Assembly: GCA_944321955.1 (NCBI GenBank)
Contig: CALUNG010000002.1
Location: forward strand, 119,051-183,050
DNA: 64,000 nt
Origin: an uncultured Alistipes sp.
GTDB taxonomy: Bacteria > Bacteroidota > Bacteroidia > Bacteroidales > Rikenellaceae
Reading direction: 5' to 3'
Part shown: piece after piece, positions 44,799 to 54,245 of the stretch
How the letters are laid out: every line of letters starts with the position of its first letter
Position numbering within the stretch: position 1 is the stretch's first letter
Made by a program: the position numbers and the translations under genes
Notes under the pieces: model-generated
The model's database searches: none
Told to the model about the DNA's origin: nothing
The model's input: the letters and a program-made list of their open reading frames with translations, nothing else

Positions 44799-45445
44799 TG
44801 GACGCACTCGAACAGTACATACACAGGTTTTCGACGCCCGAGGATGAGTTGTTGCACGAACTCGACCGCGAAACCAACCTGCGCGTCGTCGCCCCGCGCA
44901 TGATATCGGGGCACATACAGGGACAACTGCTCAAAATGACTGTGGAGATGACCGGTGCAAGACGGATTCTCGAAATAGGCACGTTTACCGGTTATTCGGC
45001 CATGTGCATGGCGGCAGGGCTTCCCGAAGAGGGTGAACTGCACACATGCGAGGTGGACGACGAGCTCGAACCGCTGGCCCGCTCTTTCTTCGACCGCAGT
45101 CCCCATGGCCACAAGATACATCTGCACATTGGTTCGGCTCTCGATATCGCTCCGGCGCTCGGCGGTACGTTCGACATGGTCTTCATCGACGGAGACAAGC
45201 GCGAATACCCCGATTACTACCGCATGCTTATGGGCGACAACGGCACTGCTCCGCTTGTCCGCAGCGGATCGCTGCTCATTGCCGACAACATATTGTGGTA
45301 CGGCAAGGTAGTTCACGAAGTAGCGCATAACGACCATCATACGCAGGCGCTGCTCGAATTCAACCGCATGGTACGGGAAGACGACCGCGTCGAGAACGTC
45401 ATACTGCCAATCCGTGACGGTCTGAACATCATACGTGTAAAATAA
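44798..45445 (+). CDS. O-methyltransferase family 3 (CCoAOMT-like)
   Basis: A 215-residue SAM-dependent methyltransferase. The SAM site is ILEIGTFTGYSAMCMA, and the metal/substrate region contains FDMVFIDGDKREYPDYY and LLIADNILWYGKV. Bacterial members methylate catechol-like or unknown small molecules, so the substrate cannot be named. The start was chosen at the ATG that shares a base with the upstream stop. An earlier in-frame ATG at 44708 lies inside the M16 gene and is rejected. It is the last gene of the dapB operon, followed by GC-rich hairpins. Confidence 0.93.
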   Translation: MDALEQYIHRFSTPEDELLHELDRETNLRVVAPRMISGHIQGQLLKMTVEMTGARRILEIGTFTGYSAMCMAAGLPEEGELHTCEVDDELEPLARSFFDRSPHGHKIHLHIGSALDIAPALGGTFDMVFIDGDKREYPDYYRMLMGDNGTAPLVRSGSLLIADNILWYGKVVHEVAHNDHHTQALLEFNRMVREDDRVENVILPIRDGLNIIRVK

Positions 45446-45546
45446 CGCCGGGCGCCTCCTCCATCCGAGAGACGCCCGACGAGCTTATGGTTGGTTACTA
45501 TTCTTGCCGGAAGGCCGGTGCGTATAACACAAGCCATCCGCACCGG
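45446..45546 (+). terminator. Two GC-rich hairpins after the dapB-omt operon
   Basis: Hairpin one (45446-45481) pairs 11 of 13 positions around a short loop. Hairpin two pairs CCGGTGCG (45515-45522) with CGCACCGG (45539-45546). Neither has a T run, so factor-independent termination is uncertain; they may instead protect the 3' end of the message. Confidence 0.4.
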
Positions 45547-45574
45547 AGTGGACACAAACCGTGCCATGAATGAC

Positions 45575-45607
45575 CAAAAAAAGGTCGCCACACCGACGGT
45601 GGCGACC
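45575..45607 (-). terminator. Terminator of the phosphohexomutase gene
   Basis: A nine-base perfect stem (GGTCGCCAC / GTGGCGACC) followed on the minus strand by eight T. It lies 25 bases after the stop. Confidence 0.9.
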
Positions 45608-45631
45608 TTTGTCATAAGATCATGACAGGTC

Positions 45632-47380
45632 CTACTCGAGTTTCAGCTCTCGCTTGATCTCCTCGATCCTGGCATCGAGCTCGGCCTGAACCTTCTCGAA
45701 CTCGGCAACCGAAGGCAGTGTGGCCTTCACGCCGAAATAGAACTTGATCTTGGGTTCGGTTCCGGACGGACGTACAGATACTCTGGTACCGTCGGCCGTA
45801 ATCCACTGAAGAACGTTGCTGTGGTCGGATACACCCTCGATAGGCGAGCGCTTGCCGCTCTCGACATCGAGAACCTCAAGGGTCTTGTAGTCATATATCT
45901 TGACAACCGGCGATCCGAGGATGCTCTTGGGAGGGTTGGCCCTGTACTCGACCATCATCTTCTGAATGAGCTCCGCACCGTCCTTGCCCTTGCGAACGAC
46001 ATTCACCAGACCTTCACGATAGAAGCCGTACTTGACATAGAGATCCTGCAGCCACTCGTAGAGTGTCATGCCCATCTTGTCCTTGGCCCATGCGGCGGCC
46101 TCGGCAGCCAGCGAGCAGGCCGAAACACCGTCCTTGTCACGGACGTAGTCTCCGGCAAGATAACCGAATGACTCTTCGCCGCCACCGATATATTTGGCCT
46201 TTCCCTCATTTTCACGGATTATCTTGGCGATGAACTTGAAGCCGGTAAGGCAGTTGTAGCACTTTACTCCGAAGTGAGCGGCTACGGCATCGGGCATCAT
46301 CGACGTCACGATCGTCTTGACCACATACTGGTTACCGTCGAGACGTCCGAGCTCGGCCCAGCGCGTAAGCTGGTAACACATCAACAGAACCAGGGTCTGA
46401 TTGCCGTTGAGCAGTACGTACTCGCCCTTGCCGTTACGCAGGGCCAGTCCGATACGGTCCGAGTCGGGATCGGTTGCCATGGCCAGATCGGCGCCCTCCT
46501 TGCGTGCAAGATCGATGGCCATCGACATGGTCTTGCGTTCCTCCGGATTGGGCGACTCGACAGTCGGGAAGTTGCCGTCGATAACCGACTGTTCGGGAAC
46601 CGAGATGACATTGGTAAAGCCGAACTTGTGCAGCGATGCGGGTACAAGACGAACGCCGGCTCCATGCAGCGGGGTATAGACGATCTTCAGGTCGTGGAAC
46701 TTCTTGACGCTCTCGGGCGACAGCGACAGCTCGTGGATGCGTTCGAGATATTTCTCGTCGAAATCCTCACCGAGGATGGTAATGTTCTCCTTGTTCTTGC
46801 CGGTCAGTACCTGACTTACGGATGTTATCTTCTCGACCTCGGCGATGATGTTCTTGTCATGCGGTTCGGTAACCTGCGAACCATCGCTCCAATATGCCTT
46901 GTAACCGTTGTACTCCTTGGGGTTGTGCGACGCAGTAACCACAACTCCCGACTGGCACTTGAGCTCGCGTATCGCAAAGCTCAATTCGGGCGTCGGACGG
47001 AGGGCATCGAACAGATATACCTTGAATCCGTTCGAGGCGAAGATGTCGGCAACATGCTCGGCAAACATGCGCGAATTGTTGCGGCTGTCATGGCCTATGG
47101 CCACACGTATCTCTTCGCCGGCAAAATTCTTCTTGAGATAGTTCGACAACCCCTGTGTGGCAAAGCCTACGGTGTAGATGTTCATGCGGTTCGTGCCGAC
47201 ACCCATGATGCCGCGAAGACCGCCCGTACCGAATTCGAGGTCCTTGTAAAAGCTTTCGGTGAGCTCGGCCCTGTCATTGTCGATCAAATACTTGACCTGT
47301 TTCTTAGTAGCTTCATCGTATTCACCGGTAAGCCACTTTTCGGCTTTGGCGAGTACGAGTTGATCCAATTCGTTTACCAT
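45632..47380 (-). CDS. Phosphoglucomutase/phosphomannomutase family phospho-sugar mutase
   Basis: A 582-residue alpha-D-phosphohexomutase. The active phosphoserine loop is VVTASHNPKEYNGYK. The metal-binding loop is ATDPDSDRIGLALR, and the substrate loop is GGGEESFGYLAGDYVRDKDG. The C-terminal phosphate-binding domain includes VRPSGTEPKIKFYF. It interconverts hexose 1- and 6-phosphates; at this length it resembles PgcA-type phosphoglucomutases. In this cell it could channel the glucose 1-phosphate that arises from galactose through the Leloir route, which is inference. The start is MVNELDQL. It is monocistronic, with its own terminator. Confidence 0.93.
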   Translation of the reverse strand: MVNELDQLVLAKAEKWLTGEYDEATKKQVKYLIDNDRAELTESFYKDLEFGTGGLRGIMGVGTNRMNIYTVGFATQGLSNYLKKNFAGEEIRVAIGHDSRNNSRMFAEHVADIFASNGFKVYLFDALRPTPELSFAIRELKCQSGVVVTASHNPKEYNGYKAYWSDGSQVTEPHDKNIIAEVEKITSVSQVLTGKNKENITILGEDFDEKYLERIHELSLSPESVKKFHDLKIVYTPLHGAGVRLVPASLHKFGFTNVISVPEQSVIDGNFPTVESPNPEERKTMSMAIDLARKEGADLAMATDPDSDRIGLALRNGKGEYVLLNGNQTLVLLMCYQLTRWAELGRLDGNQYVVKTIVTSMMPDAVAAHFGVKCYNCLTGFKFIAKIIRENEGKAKYIGGGEESFGYLAGDYVRDKDGVSACSLAAEAAAWAKDKMGMTLYEWLQDLYVKYGFYREGLVNVVRKGKDGAELIQKMMVEYRANPPKSILGSPVVKIYDYKTLEVLDVESGKRSPIEGVSDHSNVLQWITADGTRVSVRPSGTEPKIKFYFGVKATLPSVAEFEKVQAELDARIEEIKRELKLE

Positions 47381-47682
47381 ATTAATTATCAATTTTGTTT
47401 ATAGTTCGAACACTCGACCCTTAAAAATTTTATATGCAAATATATGTATAAATTTTCAATTATTCTATATCAACGAGTTAAAAATAACGTCGCAAAAAGC
47501 GTGATTTTTCTATATACAAAAAAAGCAAATAAACAACCGAAAATGCCGGTTTTTTTTACTAATTTATTTACAACTTTGTGAGGTCAAAACGAGGCTAATC
47601 CCATCCGCTTCTGCCCGTCCGGCAGAGAGATCCCCCGAAAGCCGAATTCAGACACTACAACTATTATTTGTATATAAGAAAG
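47381..47682. other. Divergent intergenic region between the phosphohexomutase gene and dnaA
   Basis: 302 bases, AT-rich in its left half. It holds a minus-strand TATATTTG (47437-47444) for the mutase. Toward dnaA there is a T run and ACAACTTTG, but no clean TAnnTTTG. No TTATNCACA-type DnaA box was seen, so it does not look like the replication origin. No ORF or structured RNA was recognised. Confidence 0.5.
47437..47444 (-). promoter_or_regulatory. Putative -7 element of the phosphohexomutase gene
   Basis: TATATTTG on the minus strand, an exact consensus match, 57 bases before the start at 47380. No good -33 element. Confidence 0.45.
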
Positions 47683-49101
47683 ATGTTAGCAACCAACTCG
47701 GTACAGAATAATGATGTTTGGCAGAATTTCCTCGACCTGGTTAAACAACAGACGTCGCAGGAGGAGTTTGCCAAGTGGTTTCTTCCGATCGTCCCGCTCG
47801 AGTTCGACGGAACCAACCTGCGTCTGCGCGTACCGAATGCCAGCTACGTCTATCAGATCGAAAAGAACTACCTTCCGTTTGTAAAGCCGATCATCGCAAG
47901 GGTATACGGACAACAGACGCGCCTCTATTACGCCGTCCCAAAGAACGACGTTCAGACGCCGGTGGCCGTCGATGCCGACACCACGTCCGTCACACCTTTC
48001 AGCACGCAAACGGATACTGCAAATATAACCAATCCGTTCGTGATTCCGGGCCTGAAGCCGAAGAAAATGATCATCGATCCTCAGCTCAACCCGAATTACA
48101 CGTTCGCGACATTCATCGAAGGCGAGTGTAACCGTCTTGCCCGTTCCGCCGGCATGTCCGTAGCCATAAATCCGGGCAACGATACGCCGTTCAACCCGCT
48201 GTACATCTACGGAAACTCCGGTCTGGGCAAAACCCACGTGGTTCAGGCCGTCGGCCACGAAATCAGGGAACGCCATCCCGATCTGCAGGTTCTGTATGTC
48301 TCGATGAACAAGTTCCAGGCGCAATACCAGACTGCCATGAAGAACGGAGACATCCCCAACTTCATACACTATTATCAGATGATCGACGTACTGATCATCG
48401 ACGATATCCAGGAACTTGCCGGAAAACCCGGAACGCAGAATGCATTCTTCAACATCTTCAGCCATCTGCAGATGTCTGGCAAACAGCTCATACTGACATC
48501 GGATAAGCCGCCCGTAGAGTTGAAGGATATCGAACAGCGACTGCTCACCAGATTCAAGTGGGGTCTGTCGGCCATGATAAGCGTGCCGGACTACGACACG
48601 AAGATCAAGATCATCAAGGCCAAGGCCAAGCGTATCGGCGTGGACATATCGGACGAGGTGGTCAACTATCTTGCCGAAAACATATCGGCCAACGTCCGTG
48701 AAATCGAAGGCGCACTTTCGTCGCTCGTAGCCAATACGTCGTTCCTTGGTCGCAAGATCACAACGTCGCTGGCAAAAGACATACTGAAGGTATACGTGCA
48801 GCTTACGCAGCATGAGATAACCATCGACCATATAATAGAGGTAATATGCAACTATCTCGACATAGACCGCAAGCGCTTCAACTCACCGGAACGAACCAGG
48901 GAGATCGCGCAGGCCCGTCAGATAGCGATGTATCTTGCCAAACAGCACACCAAGGCGCCGCTGACAGCAATAGGTGCGGCAATCGGAGGCCGCAACCACG
49001 CAACGGTGCTGCACTCGTGTAAGGCGGTATCAAACCTGATGGAGACGGACAAGTCCTTCAAACATCTGGTTGAAGAGATCGAAAAAGCGGTTTTGGCATA
49101 A
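47683..49101 (+). CDS. dnaA: Chromosomal replication initiator DnaA
   Basis: A 472-residue AAA+ protein. Domain I (about 1-85, VWQNFLDLVKQQTSQEEFAKWF) and a short Thr-rich linker lead to domain III with Walker A GNSGLGKTH (about 177-185), Walker B VLIIDDIQELAGKPG and sensor II VREIEGALSSLVA. Domain IV carries the DNA-binding signature GAAIGGRNHATVLHSCK. An ATG at 47683 fits the conserved start; a TTG 15 bases earlier is not needed. Rep genes are not adjacent, but recA and rel lie a few kb downstream on the same strand. Confidence 0.97.
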   Translation: MLATNSVQNNDVWQNFLDLVKQQTSQEEFAKWFLPIVPLEFDGTNLRLRVPNASYVYQIEKNYLPFVKPIIARVYGQQTRLYYAVPKNDVQTPVAVDADTTSVTPFSTQTDTANITNPFVIPGLKPKKMIIDPQLNPNYTFATFIEGECNRLARSAGMSVAINPGNDTPFNPLYIYGNSGLGKTHVVQAVGHEIRERHPDLQVLYVSMNKFQAQYQTAMKNGDIPNFIHYYQMIDVLIIDDIQELAGKPGTQNAFFNIFSHLQMSGKQLILTSDKPPVELKDIEQRLLTRFKWGLSAMISVPDYDTKIKIIKAKAKRIGVDISDEVVNYLAENISANVREIEGALSSLVANTSFLGRKITTSLAKDILKVYVQLTQHEITIDHIIEVICNYLDIDRKRFNSPERTREIAQARQIAMYLAKQHTKAPLTAIGAAIGGRNHATVLHSCKAVSNLMETDKSFKHLVEEIEKAVLA

Positions 49102-49129
49102 AGCAAAAAACCGACCCGAGAACATATCG

Positions 49130-49166
49130 AAACTGGGAAACATGCATGTTTCCCAGTTTTTTTTCT
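49130..49166 (+). terminator. Terminator of dnaA
   Basis: A 30-base perfect palindrome centred between 49144 and 49145 (arm AACTGGGAAACATG), followed by a run of T on the plus strand. In RNA it folds as a stem with a TGCA loop. Confidence 0.9.
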
Positions 49167-49197
49167 AAATTCGCACATATATACTTTCAGTCACCCC

Positions 49198-50091
49198 ATG
49201 GACCAACCCAAAATAGAGAGGATGCTGCGGCTGATGAAGATGCTCACGGCCAACGTATCATACACGGTGGACGACATTGCCGAACGACTCGGCATGTCGC
49301 GACGAACGGTATACCGTTACATCGATACATTCCGTGAAGCCGGATTTCTGATAAAGAAGAGTAGCGAATTCATCCGGCTGGACAAGGAATCGCCACATTT
49401 CAAGGACATATCGCAACTGGTGCACTTCACCGAAGAGGAGGCCTCCATTCTGAAGAGCGCGATAGAGAGTATCGACGACACCAATCTGCTGAAGCAGAAC
49501 CTCAAACGCAAGCTCTACTCCGTCTACGACAACAAACTGCTCGCCGATACGGTCGTCAAGGGGAAGAACGCCTCCAACGTCCATCTGCTGCTCGATGCCA
49601 TCGAAGAGCACCGCCAGGCCATCCTGCACAAATACCAGTCTGGGCATGGCGGCGAGGTACGCGACCGCAGGGTAGAGCCATTTGCATTCACCACCAATTA
49701 CGTACAGGTCTGGTGCTACGATCCGGATGACGGACGCTGCAAACTCTTCAAGACCTCGCGCATAGGCTCGGTGGAGGTACTCGACGACGCATGGCAGCAC
49801 GAAAACGAACACAAGGCCGGATTTATTGACATATTCAGGATGAACGGCACGGAACGCACACGTGTCAGGCTGGAACTCGGACTGATGTCCTACAACCTGC
49901 TCATAGAAGAGTATCCGCTGGCCGAACGCGACCTGCGACCCATAGACTCAACCCATTGGCTGCTCGACACGGAGGTCGCATCGATGCATGGCGTGGGACG
50001 TTTTGTCGCCGGGCTGCTGGACGATATCCGCATTGTCGATTCGCCCGAACTGCAACAGTACATGTCCGAATATCTGGCCAGATTCAAATAA
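49198..50091 (+). CDS. HTH/WYL-domain transcriptional regulator
   Basis: A 297-residue regulator. The N-terminal winged helix is DeoR/HTH_11-like (YTVDDIAERLGMSRRTVYRYI at about 21-41). The WYL domain covers roughly 140-230, with YQSGHGGEVRDRRVEPFAF and FKTSRIGSVEVLDDAW. WYL domains sense nucleotide or nucleic-acid ligands in several DNA-damage and defence regulators. The targets here are unknown; no defence genes lie nearby. The nearest genes are dnaA upstream and a zinc-ribbon gene downstream. A near-match -7 element (TATACTTTC) lies just before the start. Confidence 0.9.
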   Translation: MDQPKIERMLRLMKMLTANVSYTVDDIAERLGMSRRTVYRYIDTFREAGFLIKKSSEFIRLDKESPHFKDISQLVHFTEEEASILKSAIESIDDTNLLKQNLKRKLYSVYDNKLLADTVVKGKNASNVHLLLDAIEEHRQAILHKYQSGHGGEVRDRRVEPFAFTTNYVQVWCYDPDDGRCKLFKTSRIGSVEVLDDAWQHENEHKAGFIDIFRMNGTERTRVRLELGLMSYNLLIEEYPLAERDLRPIDSTHWLLDTEVASMHGVGRFVAGLLDDIRIVDSPELQQYMSEYLARFK

Positions 50092-50207
50092 TTTTCAGAC
50101 GCGCCGCATTGTGTCACAAGTTGACACTGCAAAGCCGTTACTTTGTATCGTGAAAGGGGTTTATCCCCGATGGAATCGAATTCATCAACTTAAAACACGA
50201 ATACAAT

Positions 50208-50420
50208 ATGGGAACGGCTTACAAAATCAGATGCAAACACTGCGGAACGCAGTTTGATCACTACTACGGAAACGATTACGGCACGACGATACGTTGCGTC
50301 GGTTGCGGCGACCATGTCGAAACCGAGACGGCAATACGCTGTCCATCATGCCGCCGACGAATAAACGATACACCCGAAGAGTTCAACAGTCAGGTAGAGG
50401 TAGTGATGATGTGGGACTGA
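50208..50420 (+). CDS. Small zinc-ribbon protein
   Basis: A 70-residue protein with three CxxC knuckles: CKHC (about residues 9-12), CVGC (about 30-33) and CPSC (about 45-48), enough for one and a half zinc ribbons. It ends in a short acidic tail (NSQVEVVMMWD). The family is not recognised by name. It is preceded by 116 bases with a TACTTTG element near 50140 and appears to be its own transcript. The start codon and frame are clear. The function is unknown; a nucleic-acid- or protein-binding adaptor is plausible. Confidence 0.7.
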   Translation: MGTAYKIRCKHCGTQFDHYYGNDYGTTIRCVGCGDHVETETAIRCPSCRRRINDTPEEFNSQVEVVMMWD

Positions 50421-50480
50421 GGCATGCATGCCGACATGAAAAAACATGGCACGGCATTATGAATTTAGATAAAAATTCAA

Positions 50481-50488
50481 TAACTTTG
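50481..50488 (+). promoter_or_regulatory. Putative -7 element of bcp
   Basis: TAACTTTG, an exact TAnnTTTG match, ends 30 bases before the bcp ATG. No clear -33 element. Confidence 0.5.
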
Positions 50489-50518
50489 AGTGTTTAATTG
50501 ACTTATTCGAAACACACC

Positions 50519-50980
50519 ATGGCAAAACTTGCACCGGGCGATATGGCCCCCGATTTCAAATCGACTACACAGGACGGCACGCCGTTTTCACTGGCCGATC
50601 TGAAAGGCAAACGCACGATACTTTATTTTTATCCCAAGGACAACACCTCCGGTTGCACGATCGAGGCCAAGAACCTGCGCGACGGCAAGGCGGAACTGAC
50701 CCGCATGGGATTCCAGATAGTAGGAGTAAGCCCCGACAGCGAAAAATCGCATCAGAACTTCTGCACAAAGCACGAGCTCAACTTCACGTTGCTCGCCGAC
50801 ACGGACCACAGCGTCTGCGAGGCGTTCGGGGTATGGGCCGAGAAGTCGATGTATGGCCGCAAATACATGGGCGTACTGCGTACTACATTCGTAATCGATG
50901 CCGACGGCCGTATCGAAAAGATCTTCGACAAGGTCAACACCGGCGACCATTACAACCAAATCATCAATTCGTACAAATAA
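50519..50980 (+). CDS. bcp: Thioredoxin-dependent thiol peroxidase (Bcp/PrxQ)
   Basis: A 153-residue peroxiredoxin that reduces peroxides using thioredoxin. It starts MAKLAPGDMAPDF. The peroxidatic cysteine is Cys46 in FYPKDNTSGCTIEA. The resolving cysteine that follows five residues later in E. coli Bcp is replaced by Lys51. Cys82 (HQNFCTKHEL) is positioned like the resolving cysteine of the other PrxQ subtype (as in Xylella), so a Cys46-Cys82 pair is likely. The start MAKLAPG was chosen over a TTG/ATG frame 21 bases upstream. recA follows after 15 bases. Confidence 0.94.
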   Translation: MAKLAPGDMAPDFKSTTQDGTPFSLADLKGKRTILYFYPKDNTSGCTIEAKNLRDGKAELTRMGFQIVGVSPDSEKSHQNFCTKHELNFTLLADTDHSVCEAFGVWAEKSMYGRKYMGVLRTTFVIDADGRIEKIFDKVNTGDHYNQIINSYK

Positions 50981-50995
50981 AACAGAAACCACAAT

Positions 50996-52009
50996 ATGGC
51001 AGATAAAGTTCAGGTAAACGCGGACAAGCTCAAGGTGCTCAACGCGGTAATGGAGAAGATAGAGAAGGATTTCGGCAAGGGATCCATCATGAGGATGAAC
51101 AGCGAGAACGTCGCCGACATCCCCGTAATCCCCACCGGATCCATAACACTCGATGCGGCTCTCGGTGTGGGAGGATACCCCAAAGGGCGTGTAATCGAGA
51201 TATTCGGCCCCGAATCGTCGGGTAAGACCACGCTGGCCATACACGCGATAGCCGAGGCTCAAAAGATGGGCGGCATTGCGGCATTCATCGATGCCGAGCA
51301 TGCATTCGACAGCTTCTATGCCCAGAAACTGGGCGTAGATGTCGACAACCTGCTCATATCGCAGCCCGACAACGGAGAGCAGGCTCTCGAGATAGCCGAT
51401 TCGCTCATACGTTCAAGCGCCATCGACATTATAGTCATCGACTCGGTGGCCGCACTGACGCCCAAAGCCGAGATTGAAGGCGACATGGGCGACTCGAAGA
51501 TGGGACTGCAGGCCCGACTCATGTCGCAGGCCCTGCGCAAGCTTACATCGAGCATTGCCAAGACCAAGACCGTCTGCATCTTCATCAACCAGCTGCGCGA
51601 CAAGATAGGCGTCGTATACGGTAACCCCGAAACCACGACCGGCGGTAACGCCCTGAAGTTCTACGCGAGCGTGCGTCTCGACATTCGCCGCGTGTCGGTC
51701 ATCAAGGACGGCGAGGAGCAGCTCGGCACCCGCACAAGGGTAAAGGTAGTAAAGAACAAGGTTGCACCCCCGTTCAAGAAGGCCGAATTCGACATAATGT
51801 TCGGCGAAGGAATATCGCGTCTGGGCGAGATTATCGACATAGGTGTCGATTCGGGCATAATCAAGAAGGCCGGATCGTGGTTCTCGTACGGTGACCGCAA
51901 GATCGGACAGGGGCGCGACGCCGTGAAGGAGGCCCTGACCAACGACGAGCAACTCCGCTCCGAAATAGAGGCCAAGGTCTGCGAAGTCGTCAAGACAAGG
52001 AAGTCGTAA
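50996..52009 (+). CDS. recA: Recombinase A
   Basis: A 337-residue recombinase for homologous recombination and the SOS response. Walker A is [13 protein letters not shown], Walker B region [20 protein letters not shown], and loop L2 begins [28 protein letters not shown]. The N-terminal helix contains GKGSIMRM. Length and motifs are typical. It lies 15 bases after bcp and 26 before rel, so the three may be co-transcribed. No LexA-like operator was identified. Confidence 0.98.
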   Translation: MADKVQVNADKLKVLNAVMEKIEKDFGKGSIMRMNSENVADIPVIPTGSITLDAALGVGGYPKGRVIEIFGPESSGKTTLAIHAIAEAQKMGGIAAFIDAEHAFDSFYAQKLGVDVDNLLISQPDNGEQALEIADSLIRSSAIDIIVIDSVAALTPKAEIEGDMGDSKMGLQARLMSQALRKLTSSIAKTKTVCIFINQLRDKIGVVYGNPETTTGGNALKFYASVRLDIRRVSVIKDGEEQLGTRTRVKVVKNKVAPPFKKAEFDIMFGEGISRLGEIIDIGVDSGIIKKAGSWFSYGDRKIGQGRDAVKEALTNDEQLRSEIEAKVCEVVKTRKS

Positions 52010-52035
52010 GGACTTGAAGCTATAATACAGTTAAT

Positions 52036-54240
52036 ATGGGCTACAGCGAAGAAGACGAGAAACTTATAACCGAAAAATGGAACGATCTGCTCTATTCCTG
52101 CACCAAGATATGCAAGAATGACGAAGATTGGAATCTCATAAAACGGGCATTTTTCCTCGCCAAGGAGGCGCATCAGGGTGTACGGCGACGTTCGGGCGAG
52201 CCGTACATCCTGCATCCTATTGCCGTAGCCAAGATCGTCATCGAAGAGATAGGTCTCGGAGTCAAGTCCGTGGTGGCGTCACTGCTGCATGACGTTGTCG
52301 AGGATACCGAATACACGGTCGAGGACATGGAGCGCATTTTCGGTCCGAAGATCGCATCGATGGTCGACGGACTGACGAAGATGTCGGGCGTCTTCAACGC
52401 CAACACCTCGGAGCAGGCCGAATATTTCCGCAAGGTGCTGCTGACGCTGTCCGACGACGTACGGGTCATTCTGATCAAGATCGCCGACCGCCTGCACAAC
52501 ATGCGTACGCTTGGCTACATGCCCGTAGACAAGCAGATCAAGATCACGGGCGAAACGTTCCACCTGTTCGCTCCGCTTGCCCACAGGCTCGGGCTCTATG
52601 CCATCAAGACCGAACTTGAAGATCTGTGCCTCAAATACCGTTTTCCGAAGGACTTCGAGGAGATATCGCGCAAGGTCGAGGAGACCGAACCCGAGCGTCA
52701 GAAATTCATAGAGCGTTTTAATGCACCTATAATCGAGGCTCTCAACCGCAATAATATCAAGTACGAGATATCGGGACGTGTCAAGAGTATATACTCGATT
52801 TGGTCCAAGATGCAGCGCAAGCAGATTCCCTTCGAGGAGGTGTATGACCTGTTTGCCATACGCATCATCTTCCATGCGGCCGAATTCCCGTCCGAGAAGA
52901 CACAGTGCTGGCAGATATATTCGTCGATAACCGACATCTACGCCCCGAAACCGGGACGCCTGCGCGACTGGATCAGCATGCCTAAGGCAAACGGCTACGA
53001 AGCCCTGCACGTAACCGTAATGGGCCCCGACGGAATATGGGTCGAGGTGCAGATACGCTCCGAGAGAATGGACGAAATAGCCGAAAAGGGATTTGCAGCA
53101 CACTGGAAATACAAAAAGGCGACGATATCTCAGGACGAAGACGAGTTCGATAAATGGCTCAAGAAGGTACGCGACGCATTGAACGGCCCTAACGAGAATG
53201 CGGTCGAGTTCCTGGATAACTTTAAGTTATCGCTATATACATCTGAAATAACGGTATTTACCCCAAAGGGCGAACAGCGTACATTACCATACGGTGCAAC
53301 GGCTCTGGACTTTGCATACGATATCCATACCAAGATCGGTAACAAGGCCATAGGCGCAAAGATCAACCATAAAATCGAGCCGATAACCACGCAGATCAAC
53401 AATGGCGACCAGATCGAGATAATCACGGCAGACAATGCCAAACCCAAGCCCGAGTGGATCAACATCGTAACCACGACAAAAGCAAAACAGTCGATTACGA
53501 GTTTTCTGAAGCGCGAGCAGCAGAACAACATCGAACGCGGAATCAAGATTTTCGAGGAGCAGTTGGGCAAATTCAACGTCAAGCAGAGCGGCAGGGTATT
53601 GCGCAAGGTGATACCGGCCTATGATTGCTCAAACAAGGACGAATTTTACAGCAAGCTCGGTGCCGGAATCATCAACCTCGACGACCTGGAGAAGGTTCTC
53701 AAATCCAACTCCAAGAGCAAACTGCTTAAGTTCTGGACGCTCTTCATAAACAACGAAGAGAAGGACGATGACGACCTTTCCCAGGAGAAAAAGAAGGGTG
53801 CCGACAAACCGGCCGAACAGTTCGTACGTGCGGAGTGCTGCAATCCAATTCCCGGCGACCAGGTCGTGGGCTTCAGAGACCCCAATACCAACCAGATAAT
53901 CGTGCACAAGGCCACTTGCGACGAATTGAACAGGCTTGCATCGCAATACGGCAACAACATCATAAAAGGCGAAATAAAGTGGTCCCAGCACAAATCGATG
54001 TCATACCTCTCGAATATCGAGATCCGAGGCATAGACCGCATGGGAATACTTCTCGACCTGACCAAGGTGATATCCGGAGACTTCAGCATCAACATGAGGG
54101 CCGTATCAATGCAGAGCCATGACGGCATATTCGAAGGGACGTTGAGCCTTTATGTCAAGGACGCCGAGAGTCTCAATGCCATACTCGACAAGATACGCAA
54201 GGTCAAGGGAATCGATTCTGTAAGGAGAATTTTGAATTAA
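52036..54240 (+). CDS. Bifunctional (p)ppGpp synthetase/hydrolase (RelA/SpoT family)
   Basis: A 734-residue long RSH protein controlling the stringent response. The HD hydrolase domain has its ligands in LAKEAHQG, EPYILHPIAVA and LLHDVVEDTEYT, followed by ADRLHNMRTL, so hydrolase activity is likely. The synthetase domain (YSIWSKMQRKQIPFEEVYDLFAIRII; PKANGYEALHVTV) is present. The TGS domain includes TVFTPKGEQRTLPYGATALDFAYDIH, and a C-terminal ACT domain starts near SNIEIRGIDRMGILLDLTKVI. It is probably the only long RSH in the genome, as is common in Bacteroidetes. It ends 5 bases before a small membrane protein gene. Confidence 0.95.
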   Translation: MGYSEEDEKLITEKWNDLLYSCTKICKNDEDWNLIKRAFFLAKEAHQGVRRRSGEPYILHPIAVAKIVIEEIGLGVKSVVASLLHDVVEDTEYTVEDMERIFGPKIASMVDGLTKMSGVFNANTSEQAEYFRKVLLTLSDDVRVILIKIADRLHNMRTLGYMPVDKQIKITGETFHLFAPLAHRLGLYAIKTELEDLCLKYRFPKDFEEISRKVEETEPERQKFIERFNAPIIEALNRNNIKYEISGRVKSIYSIWSKMQRKQIPFEEVYDLFAIRIIFHAAEFPSEKTQCWQIYSSITDIYAPKPGRLRDWISMPKANGYEALHVTVMGPDGIWVEVQIRSERMDEIAEKGFAAHWKYKKATISQDEDEFDKWLKKVRDALNGPNENAVEFLDNFKLSLYTSEITVFTPKGEQRTLPYGATALDFAYDIHTKIGNKAIGAKINHKIEPITTQINNGDQIEIITADNAKPKPEWINIVTTTKAKQSITSFLKREQQNNIERGIKIFEEQLGKFNVKQSGRVLRKVIPAYDCSNKDEFYSKLGAGIINLDDLEKVLKSNSKSKLLKFWTLFINNEEKDDDDLSQEKKKGADKPAEQFVRAECCNPIPGDQVVGFRDPNTNQIIVHKATCDELNRLASQYGNNIIKGEIKWSQHKSMSYLSNIEIRGIDRMGILLDLTKVISGDFSINMRAVSMQSHDGIFEGTLSLYVKDAESLNAILDKIRKVKGIDSVRRILN

Positions 54241-54245
54241 TAACC

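Noticed and set aside
47381-47682. Replication origin next to dnaA
   Set aside because: No TTATNCACA-type box was found in this gap despite its AT content.
49130-49166. The 30-base palindrome as an operator for the WYL regulator
   Set aside because: It is followed immediately by a T run right after dnaA, so a terminator explains it better, although dual use cannot be excluded.
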